Assembly (NCBI RefSeq): GCF_041021955.1
Contig: NZ_CP158375.1
Location: 682,001-746,000 of the forward strand
DNA length: 64,000 nt
Source: Caulobacter sp. 73W
GTDB lineage: Bacteria; Pseudomonadota; Alphaproteobacteria; Caulobacterales; Caulobacteraceae
Reading direction: 5' to 3'
Shown: positions 8,901 through 15,567 of the stretch, in pieces
Position numbering within the stretch: the stretch's first letter is position 1
Layout of the letters: the number at the start of each line of letters is the position of its first letter
Program-made: the position numbers and the translations under genes
The notes under the pieces: model-generated
Databases searched by the model: none
The model's input: only the letters and a program-made list of their open reading frames with translations
Told to the model about the DNA's origin: nothing

Positions 8901-11900
8901 CGCTCAGGCTGGTCAGCTGGGTCGCCTTCACGCCTTCGATCTGCGTGGCGGAGAGGTGGCCGACCTGCGTGGCGCTCAGGGCCTGGAACTGTTGCGTGCT
9001 CAGCTTGCCGATCGTGTCGGCGCTCAGGCCTTGGATCTGGGTCTGGCTCAGGCCGCTCATGGCGCCGGTGGACAGGGCCGTGATCTGGCTGCCGCTCAGG
9101 GCCGCGAACTGGGTGGCGGTGAACTCGCCGATATCGGTGGCGTCCAGCTTGTTGAGCTGAGACGTCGTCAGCTTGTTGAGCTGAGCCGGATCGATGGACC
9201 GGATCTGGGTCGCGTTGAGCGCCGACAGATTGGTCGCGTTGATGGCCGCGACCTGCGTGTTGGCCAGGCCCGAAATCTGGGTGGCGCTCAGCTTGGAGAC
9301 GTCCATCGCGCCGATTTGCGCGGCCGACAGCGCCTTCAGCTGATCGGCCGAGAGCGACTGCGCCTCGGTGACGGCGAGGCCGTTCAGCGACGAAGTCGAC
9401 AGGCTCTTCATCTGGGCCGTGGTCAAGGCCGCGAGCTGCGTGGTGCCGAACTCGCCCATATCGGTGGCCGACAGCTTGCTCAGCTGCGCCGCCGTCAGGC
9501 CGCGGACCTGGGTTTCATCGAGACCACGGACCTGGGTCTGGGTCAGGCCGGAGAAGGCGGTGTTCGACAGGGCGCCAAGTTGCGCGGCCGAGAAGCTGCC
9601 CACCTGGGTGGTGGTGAACTCGCCGAAGTCGGTGGCGTTCTTGCTCAGGCTGGTCAGCTGCGCGGTCGTCAGACCCTTGAGCTGATCGGTGCTCAGTGCG
9701 CCGAACTGGGTGGCGTTCAGCGCCGACAGCTGTTGCGTCGTCAGCTTGCCGACCTGCGTCGAGGTCAGGCCTTGAACCAGGGTGGTGTCCATCGCGCTGA
9801 GCGCGGTCGTCGTAAGGCCCGCCACTTGAGCGGCGCTCAGGCTGCCCAGTTGGGTGGCCGAGAATTCATTCAGGTCCGCGCCGCTAAGCCCTTGAAGTTG
9901 CTTCGAGGTCAGGCCCTTCAGCTGGGTGGCGTCGAGCGACTTGACCTGCGTCGCGTTCATTCCAGCCAGCGACGTCGCGCTGAGGCCGCCCAGCTGAGAG
10001 GCGCTCAGGCCAGAGACCTGAGTGGCGGTCAACTCGGACACATCCGTCGCGGTCAGGGCGCTGAATTGAGCGGTGGACAGGCTCTTGAGCTGGTCCGCGG
10101 TGAGCGCGTTGAACTGGGTAGCGCTCAGTTCAGCCAGGGCGGTCGCCTTGACGGCCTTGAGTTGGGTGGTGCTCAGAGCGCTGATCTGGGTCGCCGAGAA
10201 CTCGCCGAAATCCGTCGCCGACATCGCGCCGAGCTGCGCCGTCGTCAGGCCGCGCACCTGGGTCTCATCGAGACCGCGAACTTGGGTCTGGCTCAGGCTG
10301 GAAAGAGCGGTGTTGGACAGGGCGCCCAGTTGCGCCGCCGAGAAGCTGCCCACCTGGGTCGTGGTGAACTCGCCGAAATCGGTGGCGTTCTTGCTCAGAC
10401 CGCCCAGTTGCGCGGCCGTCAGGCCCTTGAGCTGATCCGCGCTCAGCGAGCCGACCTGGGTGGCGTTCAGCGCCGACAGCTGTTGCGTCGTCAGCTTGCC
10501 GACCTGGGTCGATGTCAGGCCCTGGACAAGGGTGGTGTCCATCGCGCTGAGGGCGGTGGTCGTCACGCCGGCCAGCTGAGTGGTGCTCAGGCTGCCAATC
10601 TGGGTGGCCGAGAATTCGTTCAGGTCGGCGCCGCTGAGACCCTGAAGTTGCTTCGAGGTCAGGCCCTTCAGTTGGGTGGCGTCGAGCGACTTGACCTGCG
10701 TCGCGTTCATTCCAGCCAGCGACGTCGCGCTGAGGCCGCCCAGCTGAGAGGCGCTCAGGCCAGAGACCTGAGTGGCGGTCAACTCGGACACATCCGTCGC
10801 GGTCAGGGCGCTGAATTGAGCGGTGGACAGGCTCTTGAGCTGGTCCGCGGTGAGCGCGTTGAACTGGGTGGCGCTCAGTTCAGCCAGGGCGGTCGCCTTG
10901 ACGGACTTGAGTTGGGTGGTGCTCAGAGCGCTGATCTGCGTGGCCGAGAACTCGCCGAAGTCCGTCGCCGACATCGCGCCGAGCTGCGCCGCCGTCAGAC
11001 CGCGGACCTGGGTCTCATCGAGACCGCGAACCTGCGTCTGGCTCAGGCTGGAAAGCGCGGTGTTGGACAGGGCGCCCAGTTGCGCGGCCGAGAAGCTGCC
11101 CACCTGGGTGGTGGTGAACTCGCCGAAATCGGTGGCGTTCTTGCTCAGACCGCTCAGTTGAGCGGTCGTCAGGCCCTTGATCTGGTCAGTGCTCAGCGAG
11201 CCGACCTGGGTCGCGTTCAGAGCCGACAGCTGTTGCGTCGTCAGCTTGCCGACCTGGGTCGAGGTCAGGCCCTGGACCAGGGTGGTGTCCATCGCGCTGA
11301 GCGCGGTCGTCGTAAGGCCCGCCACTTGAGCGGCGCTCAGGCTGCCCAGTTGGGTGGCCGAGAATTCATTCAGGTCCGCGCCGCTAAGCCCCTGAAGTTG
11401 CTTCGAGGTCAGGCCTTTCAACTGATCGACGCCCAGCGACTTGACTTGCGTGGCCGTCAGACCGGTCAGAGCGCTCGCATTGATGCCGCCGAGCTGCGCG
11501 CTGGTCAGGCCGGCGACCTGGGTGGTCGTGAACTCGGACATGTCGGTCGCCGACAGGGCGCCGAACTGTCCGGCGGTCAGGCCCTTGATCTGGTCGGTGC
11601 TGAGCGCGCTGACCTGGGTCGAATCCATCGCGCTGAGCGCGGCCGTGGACAGCTTGCCCAGCTGGGTCGAGGTCAGGGCCGAAATCTGGGTCGTGCCGAA
11701 TTCACCGATGTCGGTGGCCGTCAGTTTGCCCAGTTGCGCGGCCGTCAGGCCACGAACCTGGGTCTCGTCGAGCCCACGAACCTGGGTGGAGGTCAGGGCC
11801 GAGAAGTTGGCGTTCGAGAGCGAGCCCAACTGGCTGGCGGTCAGGGCGGAGGCCTGAGCCACGCCGAACTCCGAGAAGTCCGTCGTGGACATCTTGCTCA

Positions 11901-12744
11901 GCTGGGCCGTCGTCAGGCCACGGACCTGCGTCTCGCTCAGAGACCTGACCTGGGTCTCATCCAGCGCGGACAGGTTGGCCGCCGACAGGCCGCCGATCTG
12001 AGCAGCCGTCAGCCCCTGAACCTGGGTCGTGCTCAACCCGCTGACGCCGGTCGCGGTCAGGCTGTTGAGCTGCGCGGTCGAAAGCTTGGAAATCTGCGCG
12101 GAGGAGAACTCGCCGACGTCGGCCTTGCTCAGGCCGCCGACCTGCTGGGTCGTGATGCCCTTGAGCTGATCGTCGCTCAGCGACTGCACCTGAGTGCTGC
12201 TCAGCGCCGAGAAGCCGGTCGTTGAAAGATTGCTCAGTTGCGTCGCGCTGAAGGCGCCGACCTGCGCGGTGGTGAACTCGCCGACATCGGTGGCCGACAG
12301 CGCGTTCATCTGCGCCGCGCTCAGCCCCTTGATCTGATCCGTCGTCAGGCTCTGAATTTCAGTCTGGTCGAGACCGGACAGGTTCGTCGTCGACAGCGCG
12401 CCGATCTGCGAAGCGCTCAGACCATCCAGCTGCGTGGCGGTGAAGGCGGCGGCCTGCGTCGTCGTCAGCGCGCCCATCTGGCTGGTGTTGAAGACCGCCA
12501 GCTGCTCGCCGGTGAAGGTGACCGTATTGGCCAGCCCCTTGATCTGGTCAGCCTTGAGCCCCGAGATCTGCGTCGTCGTAAGCGCGGCCACCTGGGTGGT
12601 CGCCAAGGCCGCCACGCCCGTCGCGCCGAGCGCGCCAAGCTGTGTCGCCTTCAGCGCCTGGATGTCCGTGACGGACCAGCCGTTGACCATCGTCGCGGTT
12701 GCGTTAGCCAGCTGCGACGTGCTGAGAGCAGAGGTGAGCGACAT
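5902..12744 (-). CDS. Giant octapeptide-repeat protein (2280 residues)
   Basis: Nearly the whole protein is about 280 octapeptides of consensus L-[ST]-x-[TD]-Q-[VILM]-x-[AGS], with Leu every 8 residues. Octads group into 7-octad (56-residue) modules ending in [TA]D[VIMF][GAS]EF; module sets repeat again (250 residues x 2.6, and 302 residues x 2). By eye there is no Cys or Tyr, one Trp near the N terminus and very little Pro. I see no signal peptide, membrane segment, RTX nonapeptide, LPxTG or autotransporter domain. The start is backed by AGGA 10 bases upstream of the ATG. The fold is probably a solenoid. I do not recognise a function: surface or structural protein and glycosylation target are guesses from context (two TPR glycosyltransferases follow). 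The coding frame is certain because the period is maintained throughout. Confidence 0.9.
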   Translation of the reverse strand: MSLTSALSTSQLANATATMVNGWSVTDIQALKATQLGALGATGVAALATTQVAALTTTQISGLKADQIKGLANTVTFTGEQLAVFNTSQMGALTTTQAAAFTATQLDGLSASQIGALSTTNLSGLDQTEIQSLTTDQIKGLSAAQMNALSATDVGEFTTAQVGAFSATQLSNLSTTGFSALSSTQVQSLSDDQLKGITTQQVGGLSKADVGEFSSAQISKLSTAQLNSLTATGVSGLSTTQVQGLTAAQIGGLSAANLSALDETQVRSLSETQVRGLTTAQLSKMSTTDFSEFGVAQASALTASQLGSLSNANFSALTSTQVRGLDETQVRGLTAAQLGKLTATDIGEFGTTQISALTSTQLGKLSTAALSAMDSTQVSALSTDQIKGLTAGQFGALSATDMSEFTTTQVAGLTSAQLGGINASALTGLTATQVKSLGVDQLKGLTSKQLQGLSGADLNEFSATQLGSLSAAQVAGLTTTALSAMDTTLVQGLTSTQVGKLTTQQLSALNATQVGSLSTDQIKGLTTAQLSGLSKNATDFGEFTTTQVGSFSAAQLGALSNTALSSLSQTQVRGLDETQVRGLTAAQLGAMSATDFGEFSATQISALSTTQLKSVKATALAELSATQFNALTADQLKSLSTAQFSALTATDVSELTATQVSGLSASQLGGLSATSLAGMNATQVKSLDATQLKGLTSKQLQGLSGADLNEFSATQIGSLSTTQLAGVTTTALSAMDTTLVQGLTSTQVGKLTTQQLSALNATQVGSLSADQLKGLTAAQLGGLSKNATDFGEFTTTQVGSFSAAQLGALSNTALSSLSQTQVRGLDETQVRGLTTAQLGAMSATDFGEFSATQISALSTTQLKAVKATALAELSATQFNALTADQLKSLSTAQFSALTATDVSELTATQVSGLSASQLGGLSATSLAGMNATQVKSLDATQLKGLTSKQLQGLSGADLNEFSATQLGSLSAAQVAGLTTTALSAMDTTLVQGLTSTQVGKLTTQQLSALNATQFGALSTDQLKGLTTAQLTSLSKNATDFGEFTTTQVGSFSAAQLGALSNTAFSGLTQTQVRGLDETQVRGLTAAQLSKLSATDMGEFGTTQLAALTTAQMKSLSTSSLNGLAVTEAQSLSADQLKALSAAQIGAMDVSKLSATQISGLANTQVAAINATNLSALNATQIRSIDPAQLNKLTTSQLNKLDATDIGEFTATQFAALSGSQITALSTGAMSGLSQTQIQGLSADTIGKLSTQQFQALSATQVGHLSATQIEGVKATQLTSLSATEFGEFTATQIGGMSGAQLGALSTSALSSLTQTQVRGLNETQVRGLTTAQLNKLSAGDIGEFGATQIAALSDTQLKNLSSTALKAFDKTQMGALTADQVKSLTSAQLGQFNATDVEKLTTTQIGALAANQVAGLTGTAVSALDSTQFAALSTTAVKSLTTKQLSNLSATDIGEFTAVQFGALSAAQLGSLSGLSEVSTTSLDGLSATQVGALSAGGLTSLNETQIRSLDNTQLSGLTGAQLSGLKATDMAEFSATQIKSLTSTQVGQLGATNFGALSQAQVQALDVGQMAGVTTTQLKALSATDFGEFTSTQVGAMTGSQLGALSTTNFVSLSQTQVRSLDATQVAGLTTSQINALSSTEFAEFGAAQIAALTDNQLKNIRSDAFSGLDTTQVAALTTDQLKNISSGQLKGLTGTDLQKFSVAQLGSLAGNQVTGLTGTAISGLDATKFASLSTTAVKSLTTDQLKVLSATDVGEFSAAQLGVLSTSQLGSLSSLTELSATQLDGLSSTQIGGLGATNFATLNQTQVQSLDATQLSGLTAAQMKQLSTTDLAEFTDAQIDGLAGTQLAGLTGANLSALNQTQIQGLDADQVKALTTAQFSQLSAADVAEFTTTQIAGLATTQISALSATAVSGLSAAQVGALGTDQVKALTTSQMEGLSATDVAEFSATQLGALSTGQVARLTSDQLGSLTATHLDGLSATQVGSLNKTALSGLSQAQVRSLDATQLGGLTTGQVQGLSATDFADFSTTQIKQLSAEQLGSLSTTNLNSIDSATFGSLSTTQIQGLSGTQLVNLTSTDMGEFSTTQIAALTTSQIKNISGANLSAMDSTQFRSLSTEQVQALSLVQIGSLSAGDAGDFTTAQISAMASTQVGRLDGALVSALNSTQIQALADTQIAGLTSSQTKELSITDIREFQPAQLTAISATAFAGVSSTAIAAMTTTDIDAISATQIGALTQTQIGALTTTNIASMSAAQVAGIQNDQVQHFNTEQLGALFGPH
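7100..8905 (-). repeat. Tandem 906-bp (302-residue) duplication inside the giant gene
   Basis: Two diverged copies lie head to tail. Corresponding points are 906 bp apart: GACCTGGTT at 7600 and 8506, CAGGCCGTCC at 7381 and 8287, and the GEFT[AS]TQ[IV]G segments near 7974 and 8880. Both carry the same unusual TGTA[VI]S and STTAVKSLTT segments and the same off-register SGLSEV/SSLTEL region, so the match is not just the octad consensus. Boundaries are approximate. Confidence 0.8.
9480..11430 (-). repeat. Tandem near-identical 750-bp units (about 2.6 copies) inside the giant gene
   Basis: GGTGGTGTCCATCGCGCTGA occurs at 9781, 10531 and 11281, exactly 750 bp apart, and the flanking sequence matches in the same register with only scattered, mostly third-position changes (for example 9901-10170 against 10651-10920). 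750 bp is 250 residues: 31 octads plus two extra residues (SKNATD in place of SATD), arranged as 10+7+7+7 octads. The third copy breaks off near 11430. Confidence 0.92.
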
Positions 12745-13151
12745 GTGACCGTTTTCCTAGTCCAGTAGCGCGAGCGACGTTCTGTGGCCCAAAACAACAA
12801 ATTCGGCGGGCACACTCCACCTAAGAGCGCTATCCCCCACTGCCCACTACCCACATCACCCTTTCCAATTTGTTACGAAATAAGCGATCACTGGGAAATT
12901 CGAGAGAAAAGCCGCCTGAATTTAAAAGAAGGTGGGCGACCAATCCCTGATGATCACCGCATCTCGCCGGCCCCTACCCGCCATATCCAATAATAGGGAC
13001 GATCGACTGTTTAATATTTGCGCCGATGTCCTGATGTGCGGCACAAATAGAGTAAAGCCGCAATTATCTAAATTCACGAGGCTTTAGATTCGCCTGGGGC
13101 GAAGCCGATGAAATCATAGATATCGTTCTGTTAACCCTGCTTCTCAGGACC
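12745..13151. other. AT-richer intergenic region, upstream of the giant gene
   Basis: This 407-bp stretch between the giant gene's start and the fixJ-like gene's stop holds no convincing ORF and is clearly richer in A and T than its surroundings (for example TTTAATATTTG near 13010 and GCAATTATCTAAATTC near 13060). It should contain the giant gene's promoter, but I cannot identify specific boxes. A small hairpin, TTCGCC-TGG-GGCGAA, lies near 13089. The AT bias might attract a xenogeneic silencer or reflect acquired DNA. Confidence 0.5.
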
Positions 13152-13793
13152 TCAGCCCTGGGGCGCCTCGACTCCGAGAGCTTCGGCCATCCGCACAAGA
13201 TCGGCGACGGAGGCCGCCTCCATCTTTCGCATCATGTTGCCGCGGTGAATCTTCACTGTGATCTCGCTCAGGCCCATCAGGTGGGCGATCTGCTTGTTCA
13301 TCAGCCCGGCGGTCACGTGCGCCATCACCTCCCGTTCGCGCGGAGTGAGGCCGGCGTGCAGGCTCCGCAGGTCAGCCACCGCGTCCGCCTGCTGGCGGCG
13401 CTTGCGGTCCCGCTCGATGGCGGCGGCCACGGCGTCGAGCATGTCCTGGTCGCGGAAGGGCTTGGCCAAGAAGTCGACCGCCCCGGCCTTCATGGCCCGC
13501 ACGGTCATGGGAATGTCCCCGTGCCCAGTCATGAAGATGATCGGCAGGTCGATGTTCAGCGCCGCGAGCTGCGCCTGGAAGTCCAGACCGCTGATCCCTG
13601 GCAGCCGCACATCCAGCACCAGGCAGGCCGCCTCGTCCGGCCGTTGATGCTGCAGGAACTCCAGCGCCGAGCCGTAGGTCTCCACCACATGGCCGACCGA
13701 GCGCAGAAGGCTGTCCAGCGACGCGCGGATCGAGGCGTCGTCGTCAACGACGAACACCCGCGACCGATCCGTGGCTGACACGCTCAGATTCAT
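13152..13793 (-). CDS. FixJ-type two-component response regulator
   Basis: A 213-residue regulator with an N-terminal receiver domain (VFVVDDDAS; phospho-acceptor Asp about residue 61 in LVLDVRLPG; MTGHGD with Thr about 89; Lys about 111 in FLAKPF) and a C-terminal LuxR-type helix-turn-helix (LTPREREVMAHVTAGLMNKQ). This is the FixJ/NodW layout. I chose the Met at 13793 because AGGAG lies 7 bases upstream; a reading from further upstream has no family similarity. No partner kinase is adjacent, so it is an orphan here. It is divergent from the AraC-type gene, and the 205-bp gap between them carries two inverted repeats. Confidence 0.9.
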   Translation of the reverse strand: MNLSVSATDRSRVFVVDDDASIRASLDSLLRSVGHVVETYGSALEFLQHQRPDEAACLVLDVRLPGISGLDFQAQLAALNIDLPIIFMTGHGDIPMTVRAMKAGAVDFLAKPFRDQDMLDAVAAAIERDRKRRQQADAVADLRSLHAGLTPREREVMAHVTAGLMNKQIAHLMGLSEITVKIHRGNMMRKMEAASVADLVRMAEALGVEAPQG

Positions 13794-13840
13794 GACCCAA
13801 CTCCTGCCGGTAATCTGGCGGGAAACCCCTTGCCGGGAAA

Positions 13841-13914
13841 GGGGTCGAGTCACGCTGATCGCCTGCCTTAAACCGAAGTATAGGTTGGTTAGACCAATGC
13901 CGTAGCTCGACCCC
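13841..13914. promoter_or_regulatory. Inverted repeats in the fixJ-araC divergent region
   Basis: An outer inverted repeat, GGGGTCGAG (13841-13849) and CTCGACCCC (13906-13914), encloses a compact palindrome, TTGGT-TAG-ACCAA (13885-13897). The inner site fits the TNGTNNNACNA pattern of FadR/PdhR-type GntR operators. Its place between two divergent regulator genes suggests an operator; the protein that binds is unknown. Confidence 0.4.
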
Positions 13915-13998
13915 ACCTAGGTTGAATGGTGCGACATCCTGTCAAGCCGCAGTCTGACGTCATCGCAACACCGGCCGCCCGCCGCAGGAGATGACGAG

Positions 13999-14544
13999 AT
14001 GACCTACCAAGCTTCCGCCTCCACCTTCGCTTCCTATCCGGCCGCCGGCGCGCCGGTTATCGCCGAACTGCTGGCCAACGCCCAGAAGACGCTCGGGTCG
14101 GACCTTGAGGCGGCTCGCGGCTATGTGGCCCGCGTCGCGGCTCTGCTGAACGGTGAAGCGGCGACGCAGAAGCGGGCCGCGGCCAGCGGCGGCCTGGCGC
14201 CATGGCAGGCCAGAAAGGTCGAAGCCTTCATCGAGGAAGGTCTGGATGGCGGCATCACCATCGACAGCATGGCGGCCCTGGTTCGCCTGAGCAGCGGCCA
14301 TTTCGGCCGCGCCTTCAAGGACAGCTTCGGCGAAACGCCCCATGCCTATGTGATGCGCCGCCGGGTGGAACGGGCCAAGCGCCTGATGCTGAGCAGCCAC
14401 GAGCCGCTGAGCCAGATCGCCGTGGCCTGCGGCTTCGCCGATCAGGCGCACTTCTCCAACCTGTTCCGCAAACAGGTCGGCGCGACGCCGAACGCCTGGC
14501 GCCGGACCAACTGGGTCGAAACCGAGCTGGTCCAGGCGGCCTGA
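13999..14544 (+). CDS. AraC-family helix-turn-helix regulator (short form)
   Basis: A 181-residue protein. The C-terminal 100 residues are an AraC/XylS DNA-binding domain with both helix-turn-helix motifs (ITIDSMAALVRLSSGHFGRA, then PLSQIAVACGFADQAHFSNL) and the FRKQVGATPNAWRR ending. The N-terminal 80 residues are too short for a cupin sensor and look helical, so ligand sensing may be absent. AGGAG sits 9 bases before the ATG. It converges with the 4-hydroxyproline epimerase gene 5 bp away, so it might act on that locus, but nothing in the sequence proves it. Confidence 0.88.
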   Translation: MTYQASASTFASYPAAGAPVIAELLANAQKTLGSDLEAARGYVARVAALLNGEAATQKRAAASGGLAPWQARKVEAFIEEGLDGGITIDSMAALVRLSSGHFGRAFKDSFGETPHAYVMRRRVERAKRLMLSSHEPLSQIAVACGFADQAHFSNLFRKQVGATPNAWRRTNWVETELVQAA

Positions 14545-14548
14545 CGCG

Positions 14549-15547
14549 TCAGGTGACGACGAAGCCATTCCAGAACGTGTCGGCCTGGTCGATCCAGATC
14601 TGGTTGAAGCCGGTCGAGATCGCCGAACCCTCGATGGAGGGGATGATCGCCGGCTTGCCGCCCAGGTCGGTCGCCGCCTCGACACGGCCGATGAAACGGC
14701 TTCCGATGTAGCTTTCGTGGACGAAGCGGTCGCCGACGTTCAGCCGACCCTTGGCCGCCAGATGGGCCAGGCGCGCCGAGGTGCCGGTGCCGCAGGGGCT
14801 GCGGTCGATGGCGCGCTCGCCGTAGAAGACCGCATTGCGGCCGTCCGCCCCCTCGCCCTTAGGCTTGTCGGCCCAAAGCACGTGGCTGACGCCGCGGATG
14901 GTGGGGTCCAGCGGGTGGACCGGCTCGTAGACCTCGCGGACCAGTTTCCGGACGATCGGCGACAGCTCCTGGATCTTGGCCGCGCCGAGATCGTCCAGGC
15001 CGGTATAGGCGCCCTGGGTCTCGATGATCGCGTAGTAGTTGCCGCCGTAGGAGACGTCGACGCTCAGCGGGCCGAAGCCCGGCACGTCGATCTCGATGCC
15101 TTCCGCCGCCAGATAGCTGGCCACGTTGCGGATGCGCACCCAGGTGACCTTCTGGCCTTCGCAGCCGTATTCGATGTCGATGACGCCGGCCGGCACCTCG
15201 ACCTTCAGCTTGCCCGGCTCGCGGGGCTGGATCAGGCCGTTCTCGATGCCGAAGGTCATCATGCCGATGGTGCCGTGCCCGCACATGGGCAGGCACCCGC
15301 TGGTCTCGATGAACAGCACCCCGACATCGGTGTCGTGCCGGGTCGGCGGGTAGAGGAAGCCGCCGGACATCATGTCGTGTCCGCGCGGCTCATACATCAG
15401 GCCGGTGCGGATCCAGTCGAAACGGGCCTGGAAGTCGGCCCGCCGCTCGCTCATGGATCCGCCGCGCAGCAGCGGCGCGCCGCCCGCCACGAGGCGGACC
15501 GGGTTTCCGGCCGTATGGCCGTCGATGCAGAAGAAAATGTGGCGCAT
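14549..15547 (-). CDS. 4-hydroxyproline 2-epimerase (proline racemase family)
   Basis: A 332-residue enzyme of the proline racemase superfamily. Both catalytic cysteines are present, in MCGHGTIGM and SPCGTGTSARLA, which points to a true epimerase rather than the trans-3-hydroxyproline dehydratase branch that has Thr in one position. It should interconvert trans-4-hydroxy-L-proline and cis-4-hydroxy-D-proline, the first step of bacterial hydroxyproline catabolism. I start it at the ATG at 15547 (MRHIFFCIDGHT). It ends an operon with the DapA-family gene 20 bp upstream and faces the divergent FAD-oxidase operon, which carries the next steps. Confidence 0.88.
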   Translation of the reverse strand: MRHIFFCIDGHTAGNPVRLVAGGAPLLRGGSMSERRADFQARFDWIRTGLMYEPRGHDMMSGGFLYPPTRHDTDVGVLFIETSGCLPMCGHGTIGMMTFGIENGLIQPREPGKLKVEVPAGVIDIEYGCEGQKVTWVRIRNVASYLAAEGIEIDVPGFGPLSVDVSYGGNYYAIIETQGAYTGLDDLGAAKIQELSPIVRKLVREVYEPVHPLDPTIRGVSHVLWADKPKGEGADGRNAVFYGERAIDRSPCGTGTSARLAHLAAKGRLNVGDRFVHESYIGSRFIGRVEAATDLGGKPAIIPSIEGSAISTGFNQIWIDQADTFWNGFVVT

Positions 15548-15567
15548 TCCCAACTCTATTAAGTTGC

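Noticed and set aside
5905..12225. A 2106-residue open frame antisense to the giant gene
   Set aside because: It is the mirror of 24-bp repeats in GC-rich DNA, rich in Arg/Gly/Leu with no domain; stops are absent only because the repeat unit lacks them.
5902..12744. CRISPR array or DNA satellite
   Set aside because: The 24-bp periodicity is translated without frame breaks and has no unique spacers.
5902..12744. Ice-nucleation protein or RTX toxin/adhesin
   Set aside because: No AGYGSTxT octapeptide and no GGxGxD nonapeptide; only the hierarchical periodicity is similar.
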